Notes: a model not told the origin generated them from the letters alone. A stretch of 7,533 nucleotides of DNA from an uncultured bacterium (GCA_903918125.1 CAIXDB010000024.1:1-7533); one strand, 5' to 3'. Counted from the stretch's first letter, positions 1 through 5,169 are shown. Numbers and translations: made by a program.

Positions 1-2
1 AC

Positions 3-80
3 CAAGCAATTAGCATCGCGCAGAAAGCGGGAAACTTGTCGCTGATGCTTTCGTTGCAAAAAGAAGAAAACGCGATGTAA
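3..80 (+). CDS. C-terminal end of a probable CpaB/RcpC-like Flp pilus assembly protein (partial)
   Basis: An open frame enters from the left edge and stops at TAA 78-80, giving the last 25 residues (QAISIAQKAGNLSLMLSLQK then EENAM). The pattern of an 'A..AQ..G.LSL.L' segment just before the stop resembles the end of the CpaB/RcpC family, whose C-terminal domain closes with a similar helix-strand unit. CpaB-type proteins are periplasmic or inner-membrane parts of Flp/Tad pilus secretion. The family call rests on a very short piece and is an inference; another secreted protein with a similar ending is possible. The next gene starts 5 nt after the stop, so they are probably co-transcribed. Confidence 0.4.
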   Translation, partial: QAISIAQKAGNLSLMLSLQKEENAM

Positions 81-85
81 ATTCC

Positions 86-235
86 ATGTTCAAATATTTC
101 GATAAAAACTTTTTCAAATTTCTCATCGGCTTCGTGGCCATTGTCGGCATCAGCTACCTTTTATTGGTCGTGGCGAATTTGTACCAAGCCGGACAATTAC
201 AGACCGCATCGACCGACACGTCGGTATCGCCGTAG
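86..235 (+). CDS. Small single-pass membrane protein (49 aa), unknown function
   Basis: ATG 86 to TAG 233-235. The protein has a basic and aromatic N-terminus (MFKYFDKNFFKF), one hydrophobic helix at about residues 12-31 (LIGFVAIVGISYLLLVVANL) and a short polar Thr/Ser-rich tail. The layout fits a bitopic inner-membrane protein, or a signal-anchored small protein with the tail outside. It starts 5 nt after the upstream stop and ends 16 nt before the next gene's GTG, so it sits inside a compact + strand cluster. No Shine-Dalgarno sequence precedes it, and translational coupling to the upstream stop is likely. I do not recognise a family. Its position between a probable pilus assembly gene and a secreted Ig-like protein suggests an envelope or pilus accessory role, which is inference only. 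Confidence 0.6.
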   Translation: MFKYFDKNFFKFLIGFVAIVGISYLLLVVANLYQAGQLQTASTDTSVSP

Positions 236-251
236 GCGCCGAAGGACTATC

Positions 252-911
252 GTGAAAAAATATTTTATTTTCCCCATACTTTTTTGTTTGCTCACTTCGG
301 TCGCTTGTGCGAGCTCGATTTCAAGTTTTGTGTTTGTCACGTCACCACAAATAGTGTCGCCGAATGAGATTTCAAAAGCCATTACAGTCGAGTCACAAGA
401 TGCGACGGGCAGTGTCTCGCCGATTGCCGAAACGTACGATTTGGTGTTCACAACGTCATCTCCGACCGGTGAATTCGTGACGAGTACCGGCAAGAAACTT
501 TCCACGACCACAACGATGCGCACGGGCACTGGCAATCGTACGGTGTACTACGAGGACAGCTCGCTCGGCAATTTTCTTTTGGCCGTGACGGCGACCGCGC
601 GGACGAGTAAAGAAACATTTACAATCGCGCAACACATTATTGTGGCGAACCCCGCACAGGTCGTGCCGGTTGTTCCGACGGTGAAAACTCAAAAGTTATC
701 GCCCACGCCGACCGTCCCTACCACTCAAAAAGTTGTCACAAGCGGAACGGTAGCGATGGCAACAACGACTGCGACGACAACCGCTTCCCAAACCGCCGAC
801 GTTTTGCAGGCCACTTTTGTCGCGCCGGTGCACACCGACTTTCTGCATCGCGTGTTCGCCTGGCCGATCGCCCTCTGCGACTCGATCTACCGCTTTTTCT
901 TTGGCGAATAA
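252..911 (+). CDS. Secreted Ig-like-domain surface protein with Thr/Pro-rich linker and hydrophobic C-terminal tail
   Basis: The start chosen is GTG 252: a GAAGGA ribosome site (241-246) lies 5 nt upstream, and the product then begins with a textbook signal peptide (residues 1-20, KKYF then a hydrophobic core and ACASS). A longer in-frame ATG at 141 would add an Arg-rich segment and overlap the preceding gene. Cys19 follows SVA, close to but not a canonical lipobox, so signal peptidase I cleavage after Ala20 is equally possible. Residues about 26-131 form one beta-rich Ig-like domain with TFTTSSPTGEF-like and NRTVYYEDSSLGNF-like strands. Similar domains recur in Parcubacteria surface proteins. 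A low-complexity Val/Pro/Thr linker follows (about 132-183), then an aromatic amphipathic tail (about 193-219) ending RFFFGE that may anchor the protein. Function is probably adhesion or cell-surface structure. This is the only gene here with a clear Shine-Dalgarno sequence. Confidence 0.7.
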   Translation: MKKYFIFPILFCLLTSVACASSISSFVFVTSPQIVSPNEISKAITVESQDATGSVSPIAETYDLVFTTSSPTGEFVTSTGKKLSTTTTMRTGTGNRTVYYEDSSLGNFLLAVTATARTSKETFTIAQHIIVANPAQVVPVVPTVKTQKLSPTPTVPTTQKVVTSGTVAMATTTATTTASQTADVLQATFVAPVHTDFLHRVFAWPIALCDSIYRFFFGE

Positions 912-913
912 AA

Positions 914-922
914 TGGTATACC
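914..922 (+). promoter_or_regulatory. Possible extended -10 promoter for pnp, overlapping an inverted repeat
   Basis: TGGTATACC reads as TG-n-TATACC, an extended -10 element that would place the RNA start about 16 nt before the pnp ATG. No good -35 is visible. The same bases form an 8-bp palindrome (GGTATACC, 915-922), and ATACC-tac-GGTAT (918-930) is a small inverted repeat. An operator or weak hairpin here is possible but unproven. Confidence 0.3.
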
Positions 923-944
923 TACGGTATTAACAAAACACATC

Positions 945-3050
945 ATGAAAACAAAAACATATAACACGGAATGCGGAGGAAGGAAGCTCGAGGTGGAGTT
1001 CAACGATTTGACGGACCAGGCGCATGGTTCATGTTTCGTGCGATACGGCGACACGGTGGTGCTTGCCACGGCGGTTATGTTGAAGGAAGCAAAAGACAGC
1101 GCGGATTATTTTCCACTTTCTGTCGAGTTTGAGGAAAAATTCTATGCAACCGGCAAGATTCTCGGCTCGCGTTTTCAGAAAAGGGAAGGACGACCGACAG
1201 ACGAAGCGATACTTTCCGGACGCATCGTTGACCGCACTATTCGTCCGCTTTTCGATTCGTGGATTCGCAATGACATCCAGGTAGTGGTGACCGTGCTCTC
1301 TATCGGCGAGGACGACCCGGATGTTTTGGCGGTGCTCGGCGCGTCGATTGCACTTGGCACGTCAAAAATTCCGTGGAACGGTCCGGTCTCGGCGGTGCGT
1401 ATCGGCAAAAACGGCACGTTCGAAACGAACCCGACATACACGCAACGCAACACCGACTTGTACGAAATGGATTTGTTGGCGTGCGGGAAGGACGGAAATA
1501 TAAACATGATTGAGATTGGGAGCAATGAAATTCCGGAAGCGGAGATTATGAAAGGCATGGAACTGGCACAAGCGGAACTGGCAAAACTGCAAGCGTTTCA
1601 AGAGAAAATTTTTGCCGATTTCAAACCGGAGAAGGTGAAGATTCCGAAACCGGAAGTCTCAGCACAAGTTGCTGCACTGTTTGAAGAAAAAATCGCGCCC
1701 ATTTTTATGAAAAAAGTGTTTTCCAGAAACGCCGGCAAGGAAGATTTGTCGGAGCTTGTGACATTGTGGAATGAGGAAATAAAAGTGATCGAAGACGCGA
1801 AACAAAAAGGTTTGGCTAAGGATTTCTTGCAGGAGAAAATTGACGAGGCGATACACGACGAAATTATTGCGCACGGAAATCGTCCGGATGCGCGCGGTGT
1901 GGACGAGCTTCGACCTCTGTTTGCGAAAGCAGGTGGGTTGTCGAAAATTTTGCACGGCTCCGGTGTGTTCTATCGCGGAGGCACGCATGTCTTGTCGGTG
2001 TTGACACTCGGTGCGCCGGGCGACGCGCAACTTGTCGACACCATGGAAACGCAGGAAGGCGAAAAACATTTTATGTTACACTACAATTTTCCGCCATATT
2101 CCGTCGGTGAAGTTGGCAGAATGAGCGGGACAAACCGTCGCATGATCGGTCACGGCGCGCTTGCCGAAAAAGCCCTCGTGCCGGTTCTGCCGAAAAAGGA
2201 AATTTTCCCGTACACCATTCGTCTTGTTGCTGAGTCGATGGCGTCGAACGGCTCGACCTCGATGGCGTCCGTCTGTGCCGGCACGCTTGCGCTCATGGAC
2301 GGCGGTGTGCCGATTGTGCGACCGGTTGCCGGCATTGCCTCGGGACTCATGATGCGCGATGAAAAACATTTCGTGGTACTAACAGATATTCAAGGACCGG
2401 AGGATCATCACGGTGATATGGATTTCAAAGTTGCCGGAACGGAGCGCGGTGTGACCGCGGTGCAAATGGATGTCAAAGTTGCCGGCATTCCGCTCCACAT
2501 TTTAACCCTGGCATTTGAAAAAGCGCGACTGGCGCGACTGCAGATTTTGAAAGTGATGACCGCGGAAATTTCCGCACCGCGCGAACACATTTCGGAATTC
2601 GCTCCGCACATCGTCTCGATAAAAATCAAACCCGATCAAATCGGTTTGGTCATCGGTACCGGTGGAAAAACGATTAAAGAAATCAAGGAACATACCGGCG
2701 CGGAAATCGATATCGAGGATGACGGCACGGTCTATATCACCGGCAAAAAAGACGCCTGCGAACAAACCAAGAAAATCATCGAAGACATGACGCACGAATT
2801 TCTGGTGGGGGACAGAATGCGCGCCGAGGTGGTGAAAATCGCCGAGTTCGGAGCGTTTGTCAAAGTGAACGGCGGGACGGAAGGCCTCGTGCACATTTCC
2901 GAAATCGTTCCCCGACGTCTGCAAACCGTCGGCGAACTGCTTCACGTCGGCGACATTGTACCCGTGGTGCTCAAAGAAGTCGACGACCGCGGCCGTTTGA
3001 AATTCTCCATCAAAGATATTGATCCGACGTGGTTTGATAAGATAAAATAA
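945..3050 (+). CDS. pnp: Polynucleotide phosphorylase (polyribonucleotide nucleotidyltransferase)
   Basis: Phosphorolytic 3'-to-5' exoribonuclease that degrades RNA to nucleoside diphosphates and can add tails. It acts as a trimer in the cytoplasm. The protein is 701 aa, normal for the family. Domains in order: first RNase PH domain (about 8-140, with KREGRPTDEAILSGRIVDRTIRPLF-type signature at 79-103), helical linker (about 150-300), catalytic RNase PH domain (about 310-545), KH domain (about 553-612, GTGG loop at 571-574) and S1 domain (about 620-692). Catalytic-site residues are kept: Arg398/Arg399, the NGSTS phosphate loop 435-439, and D487, D493 and K495 in the EDHHGDMDFK motif. Position 438 is Thr where Escherichia coli has Ser, a mild change. 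The start ATG has no Shine-Dalgarno sequence and only 33 nt separate it from the previous gene. No rpsO lies upstream, unlike the common rpsO-pnp order. Confidence 0.97.
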   Translation: MKTKTYNTECGGRKLEVEFNDLTDQAHGSCFVRYGDTVVLATAVMLKEAKDSADYFPLSVEFEEKFYATGKILGSRFQKREGRPTDEAILSGRIVDRTIRPLFDSWIRNDIQVVVTVLSIGEDDPDVLAVLGASIALGTSKIPWNGPVSAVRIGKNGTFETNPTYTQRNTDLYEMDLLACGKDGNINMIEIGSNEIPEAEIMKGMELAQAELAKLQAFQEKIFADFKPEKVKIPKPEVSAQVAALFEEKIAPIFMKKVFSRNAGKEDLSELVTLWNEEIKVIEDAKQKGLAKDFLQEKIDEAIHDEIIAHGNRPDARGVDELRPLFAKAGGLSKILHGSGVFYRGGTHVLSVLTLGAPGDAQLVDTMETQEGEKHFMLHYNFPPYSVGEVGRMSGTNRRMIGHGALAEKALVPVLPKKEIFPYTIRLVAESMASNGSTSMASVCAGTLALMDGGVPIVRPVAGIASGLMMRDEKHFVVLTDIQGPEDHHGDMDFKVAGTERGVTAVQMDVKVAGIPLHILTLAFEKARLARLQILKVMTAEISAPREHISEFAPHIVSIKIKPDQIGLVIGTGGKTIKEIKEHTGAEIDIEDDGTVYITGKKDACEQTKKIIEDMTHEFLVGDRMRAEVVKIAEFGAFVKVNGGTEGLVHISEIVPRRLQTVGELLHVGDIVPVVLKEVDDRGRLKFSIKDIDPTWFDKIK

Positions 3051-3059
3051 TTCTCGTTC

Positions 3060-3088
3060 TTGATCACTTCACTTTTTTGTAGTACGAT
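3060..3088 (+). promoter_or_regulatory. Promoter of the hicBA operon, leaderless geometry
   Basis: TTGATC (3060-3065) is followed by exactly 17 nt and TACGAT (3083-3088). The A of the hicB ATG is at 3095, the seventh base after the -10 box and the usual transcription start position. The message would therefore begin at, or within a base or two of, the start codon. No terminator hairpin is visible between the pnp stop and this promoter. Confidence 0.65.
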
Positions 3089-3094
3089 AGTGGT

Positions 3095-3337
3095 ATGAAA
3101 AATTATACGTTCAGAACAATAATAGAACCGGACGGCAAAGAATATCACGGGTATGTTCCTGCGCTTTCGGGATGTCACACCTGCGGTAAAACTATAGAAG
3201 AAACGAAGAAAAATCTTCGCGATGCTATTTCTTTATACCTCGAAAATATGAAAGAAAATAAAGAACGTATTCCTGTGGAAAACAGTTTGGAATCTTTTGA
3301 AACTGTGATGATTTCCAACGCTATTGCGTATGCCTAA
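3095..3337 (+). CDS. hicB: HicB-family antitoxin, short form
   Basis: An 80-residue protein with the partial RNase H-like fold typical of HicB antitoxins. The signature is YHGYVPALSGCHTCGKTIEE (17-36), followed by the helix NLRDAISLYLENMKE (about 40-54). HicB binds and neutralises the HicA RNase encoded next. Longer HicB proteins carry a C-terminal helix-turn-helix or ribbon-helix-helix domain for operator binding. Here the chain ends within about 25 residues of the core (ENSLESFETVMISNAIAYA), so no DNA-binding domain is visible and operon autoregulation may be absent or depend on something else. The stop overlaps the start of hicA by 8 nt, indicating coupled translation. Antitoxin-first order is common but not universal for this family. 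Codons are A/T-ending, unlike pnp, consistent with horizontal acquisition. Confidence 0.88.
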   Translation: MKNYTFRTIIEPDGKEYHGYVPALSGCHTCGKTIEETKKNLRDAISLYLENMKENKERIPVENSLESFETVMISNAIAYA

Positions 3338-3554
3338 ATTACCGAACATCTCCGGCAAAAAACTCGTGCAGACTCTTGTCGGTGCGGGGTTTGTTTTAAA
3401 ACGAAAATCCGGCAGTCATTTTATTATTGAACATGCTGATGGGAGAGTGACGACGGTTCCTATTCACGCGAACAAAGATTTGCCAAAGGGTACACTCAAA
3501 GCTATTTTAAGAGATATTGAAGTCACGGTTGAAGATTTGAAAAAACTGGTTTGA
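3330..3554 (+). CDS. hicA: HicA-family mRNA interferase toxin
   Basis: A 74-residue protein of the HicA (YcfA-like) family, a double-stranded-RNA-binding-fold ribonuclease that cleaves mRNA and inhibits translation until bound by HicB. Family marks are visible: the N-terminal helix SGKKLVQTLVGAGFVLKRKS (8-27), catalytic His30 in GSHFII, and the terminal signature VPIHANKDLPKGTLKAILRD (43-62). ATG 3330 was chosen as the start. A TTG six bases upstream is in frame but adds only two residues, and ATG 3330 already overlaps the hicB stop by 8 nt. There is no Shine-Dalgarno sequence, so expression probably relies on coupling to hicB. All key residues are present, so the toxin looks intact. Confidence 0.9.
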   Translation: MPKLPNISGKKLVQTLVGAGFVLKRKSGSHFIIEHADGRVTTVPIHANKDLPKGTLKAILRDIEVTVEDLKKLV

Positions 3555-3560
3555 TAAAAT
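3555..3560 (+). promoter_or_regulatory. Candidate -10 box of the nucleotidyltransferase gene
   Basis: TAAAAT lies directly after the hicA stop (3552-3554), and the ATG at 3567 begins seven bases after it, the same spacing as hicB. No -35 with a 16-18 nt spacer is convincing (TTGAAG at 3529 is 20 nt away), so readthrough from hicBA may also express this gene. Confidence 0.4.
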
Positions 3561-3566
3561 AGAAAT

Positions 3567-3983
3567 ATGACTAATGATGAATTGTTTAACAAGGTCAGAG
3601 ATTTAAAACTGCCAGTGGGACAGTATGCAATATTTGGTAGCGGACCGATGGGTGTGCGTGGACTCAAGACGTGTCACGATATTGATATTATAGTGACAGA
3701 AGATTTATGGAATACATATAAAGCAAAGGGATGGGAAGTTCGAAATATGTCACATGGTAGCCGGTATCTTTTTAATGACGAAATTGAATTATGGAAAGAT
3801 TGGAAACCTGGTGAGTGGGATATTCACAAATTGATTAAAGAAGCAGAAATAATTAATGGACTACCATTTGTAAAATTGGAAAAGGTGTTACAGTGGAAAA
3901 AATTAAGTGGTCGAGAAAAAGACTTGAAGGATATAGAAACAATCCAAAAATTTTTTGGTCGATATGGAAATACTCAAACTTGA
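3567..3983 (+). CDS. Small nucleotidyltransferase-fold protein
   Basis: A 138-residue protein with the Pol-beta-type nucleotidyltransferase signature: the glycine/serine loop FGSGPMGVRGL (23-33), followed by the metal-binding acidic pair D38 and D40 in HDIDIIV. A likely third acidic residue is E72 or E74 (DEIELW). The C-terminal REKDLKDIETIQKF (116-129) resembles the R-x-K-D-x-x-D-I helix of AbiEii-like and related nucleotidyltransferases. Such proteins transfer NMP groups to RNA, proteins or small molecules; the substrate here is unknown. It follows hicA by 12 nt, so it could be a passenger or third member of the toxin-antitoxin cassette, or an orphan toxin-like gene. Codons are strongly A/T-rich compared with pnp and rplJ. 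Its TGA stop overlaps the -35 box of the next promoter. Confidence 0.7.
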   Translation: MTNDELFNKVRDLKLPVGQYAIFGSGPMGVRGLKTCHDIDIIVTEDLWNTYKAKGWEVRNMSHGSRYLFNDEIELWKDWKPGEWDIHKLIKEAEIINGLPFVKLEKVLQWKKLSGREKDLKDIETIQKFFGRYGNTQT

Positions 3984-4009
3984 CTTTTTTTACGTCGTTC
4001 TAGTACAAT
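3980..4009 (+). promoter_or_regulatory. Strong promoter reading into a disrupted small RNA gene
   Basis: TTGACT (3980-3985), an 18-nt spacer and TACAAT (4004-4009) match the primary sigma-factor consensus closely. The expected start is the A at 4016. No intact protein gene follows: the reading frame from ATG 4016 codes 22 residues and stops inside the insertion sequence (4082-4084). In its present state the promoter would also run antisense through the transposase genes. Confidence 0.7.
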
Positions 4010-4055
4010 ATTGTCATGCCTGTGGGCGAAAGCCCCTTTTCGGCTAAGGAATACC

Positions 4056-4058
4056 TAA
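4056..4058. repeat. Target site duplication, left copy (TAA)
   Basis: TAA directly abuts the left terminal repeat and is repeated at 4935-4937 beside the right one. A 3-bp TNA duplication is typical of part of the IS5 family. Confidence 0.7.
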
Positions 4059-4075
4059 GAACCTATCCCAATAGC
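4059..4075 (+). repeat. Left terminal inverted repeat of the IS
   Basis: GAACCTATCCCAATAGC, an exact reverse complement of 4918-4934. It also contains the TAG stop codon (complement of 4063-4065) of the second transposase frame. Confidence 0.9.
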
Positions 4076-4533
4076 CCACACTGACACAAGATGATATACG
4101 AACATACCAGGTATATCTGCGACTGAAAATTCTTGTCTTTCTTGCACCATCGAATGAGCACATCTCTGAATCGGTTCATCCACGAGTGTGTACGTTCAAC
4201 AACCCATCGCTTTGGTTTGTGTCGTTTCTTTTTCTTTGCATCAATCTCTTCACCTCGTGTTCGTATGTGTGGTATCCACCCCATCTCTTTCAACAATACT
4301 CTCACTTCTCGATAGTCATATCCTTTGTCGAGACACATACTTTTTCTCGTTGTCTTGGGAGGTGCGACACACCTCGGTATCGCTTCCAGTGTTTCTTTCA
4401 ATAATTTAAAATCATTTTTGTTTGCTCCTGCTACAATACAGGCGAGTGGTATACCGTTCCTGTCAGTGGTTAATGACCGTTTTGTCCCTAATTTGGCTCT
4501 GTCTGTTGGATTTTTGCCTATTTTTTCCCCCAC
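4063..4533 (-). CDS. IS5-family transposase, second frame (catalytic C-terminal part)
   Basis: Carries the rest of the RNase H-like DDE core. It opens with GEKIGKNPTDRAKLGTKRS (2-20), which continues the first frame's KAPLGG motif exactly as in single-frame IS5 transposases. Asp69 in CLDKGYDYREVR is the second catalytic acid, and Glu113 in RWVVERTHSWMNRFR is the third. The nominal GTG at 4533 lies inside the overlap and is probably not a true start: the protein should be made as a fusion with the first frame. This frame is +1 relative to the first (one base skipped, or two repeated). The shift site is likely the five-G, six-A run on the coding strand (4521-4531). The stop lies in the left terminal repeat. 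Confidence 0.85.
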   Translation of the reverse strand: MGEKIGKNPTDRAKLGTKRSLTTDRNGIPLACIVAGANKNDFKLLKETLEAIPRCVAPPKTTRKSMCLDKGYDYREVRVLLKEMGWIPHIRTRGEEIDAKKKKRHKPKRWVVERTHSWMNRFRDVLIRWCKKDKNFQSQIYLVCSYIILCQCGLLG

Positions 4534-4909
4534 CGAGTGGTGCTTTGGTCATGGCTCCGTCAGTACTACAGAAACTCCAGTCAATGCCTTTCATCTCATC
4601 GTATTTTTTCAAACACTGTTCCCATATCTTTTTAAACGTTCCGTCATCTGTCCATTCTTGAAACCGTCGGTGTGCCACGCTCGAGGAACAAATACCAGTT
4701 ACATTCAGTGCATTCCACTGACAACCAGTTTTTAATACGAAAAAAATGCCGTTCATGGCACTGTGGTCCGAGACTCGTTCTCGATGTCCCTTCATGGGAT
4801 GTGTATCGATATGTTTCGGTATGAGTGATTGTATTTCATCCCACATGACATCTGGGATGATGAAGTGTTTGCGAGGTTTGTGTGTTTTCATATGACACAA
4901 TTCTAGCAT
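4463..4909 (-). CDS. IS5-family transposase, first frame (N-terminal part)
   Basis: Residues about 17-85 match the IS5 N-terminal domain: IPDVMWDEIQSLIPKH, then MNGIFFVLKTGCQWNAL and RRFQEW. Asp117 in CSTDGAMTKAPLGG is the first catalytic Asp of the DDE triad. After Gly127 the family consensus leaves this frame and continues in the second, so the last ~20 residues (KNRQKSNRQSQ onward) are an unshifted tail with no transposase similarity. The ATG at 4891 (MKTHKPRKHF) is a likelier start than 4909: a TAGAAT box (complement of 4900-4905) ends 8 nt before it. The two frames overlap by 71 nt. Either a frameshift makes the full enzyme, or this copy carries a one-base lesion; the overlap design of the subgroup favours the former. 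Confidence 0.85.
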   Translation of the reverse strand: MLELCHMKTHKPRKHFIIPDVMWDEIQSLIPKHIDTHPMKGHRERVSDHSAMNGIFFVLKTGCQWNALNVTGICSSSVAHRRFQEWTDDGTFKKIWEQCLKKYDEMKGIDWSFCSTDGAMTKAPLGGGKNRQKSNRQSQIRDKTVINH

Positions 4910-4917
4910 GAGGGGAA

Positions 4918-4934
4918 GCTATTGGGATAGGTTC
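4918..4934 (-). repeat. Right terminal inverted repeat of the IS
   Basis: GCTATTGGGATAGGTTC, the perfect complement of 4059-4075. The transposase frames are transcribed away from this end. Confidence 0.9.
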
Positions 4935-4937
4935 TAA
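4935..4937. repeat. Target site duplication, right copy (TAA)
   Basis: Matches the TAA at 4056-4058. Removing one copy and the IS restores the 3' strand of a hairpin (CCTAAGCTG). Confidence 0.7.
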
Positions 4938-4959
4938 GCTGAAGGCAGGCATTACAAAG

Positions 4960-4982
4960 AATCCGCATTACGCGGATTTTTT
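4960..4982 (+). terminator. Intrinsic terminator of the split small RNA
   Basis: AATCCGC (4960-4966), loop ATTAC, GCGGATT (4972-4978), with the T run at 4977-4982. A perfect 7-bp stem plus six T residues is a textbook rho-independent terminator for + strand transcription. Confidence 0.85.
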
Positions 4983-5169
4983 GTTGCCTATAAATAAAAA
5001 GTTACATTTGACCACATTGCGCGTATTTCAAAGACATGTCATGCTGTATGAGTTCTTGCCGATGCAGGCATGGCAGGGAATGACCATATGGTGGAGGATA
5101 CAGATAGGTGCCAGGGTCCTCCTTATGTGTAGAATTTGTACAACCACATGGTGTCGCTCCTGACACACG
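4983..5169. other. Non-coding, hairpin-rich interval of unknown role
   Basis: No convincing gene is seen. Possible hairpins in order: TGTCATGC (5037-5044) with GCATGGCA (5068-5075), 8 bp including one G-T pair; GGAGGA (5093-5098) with TCCTCC (5117-5122); ATGTG (5125-5129) with CACAT (5145-5149); and GTGTC (5151-5155) with GACAC (5162-5166). A strong terminator follows directly. This could be a second small RNA, but the only promoter hint (TTGACC, 5008-5013) has no good -10. No tRNA, SRP or 6S signature was found. A minus-strand frame here has no recognisable protein character. Confidence 0.35.

Larger units (their letters stand above)
4059..4934 (-). mobile_element. Complete IS5-family insertion sequence (876 bp)
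   Basis: Bounded by perfect 17-bp inverted repeats GAACCTATCCCAATAGC (4059-4075) and its complement (4918-4934), flanked by TAA target duplications. Inside are two overlapping minus-strand frames that together make one DDE transposase of the IS5 type. The size, TNA target and two-frame layout match the IS427-like subgroup. Ends and catalytic motifs are intact, so it may still be mobile. The transposase stop codon lies inside the left terminal repeat, leaving almost no non-coding DNA at that end. The element has landed in the P3 hairpin of a small RNA gene. Confidence 0.9.
4016..4982 (+). ncRNA. Putative structured small RNA gene, split by an insertion sequence (~88 nt when rejoined)
   Basis: The two halves are 4016-4058 and 4938-4982; the insertion sequence plus one TAA copy lies between. 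Rejoined, they form a three-way junction. Helix P1 pairs 4016-4022 (ATGCCTG) with 4946-4952 (CAGGCAT), 7 bp and perfect. Helix P2 is GGGC-GAAA-GCCC (4024-4035). Helix P3 pairs 4041-4049 with 4054-4058 plus 4938-4941, with loop AATA, one A-A mismatch and one G-U pair. An intrinsic terminator follows (4960-4982). A strong promoter places the 5' end at the first base of P1. Direct evidence is the pairing and the promoter and terminator positions; that it is an RNA gene is inference. It does not match any riboswitch, SRP, 6S or ribozyme consensus I know. A 15-codon open frame (MPVGESPFSAKEYLS) in the rejoined sequence is an alternative product. Confidence 0.55.

Noticed and set aside
141..251. Longer N-terminus of the Ig-like protein from ATG 141
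   Set aside because: It would overlap the small membrane gene by 95 bp, put an Arg-rich segment before the signal peptide, and ignore the GAAGGA site positioned for GTG 252.
3324..3329. TTG start for hicA
   Set aside because: It adds two residues only; ATG 3330 is a stronger codon and already overlaps hicB for coupling.
4325..4735. Plus-strand frames opposite the transposase
   Set aside because: They are antisense shadows of the IS5 transposase, which has clear family motifs on the other strand.
4981..5163. Plus-strand 60-codon frame after the IS
   Set aside because: It starts inside the T run of a terminator, and its Trp/Cys-rich composition looks random.
4983..5169. tRNA, SRP RNA or 6S RNA in the pnp-rplJ gap
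   Set aside because: No T-arm consensus, no GGAA-capped SRP hairpin, and the ends do not pair as a 6S rod would require.
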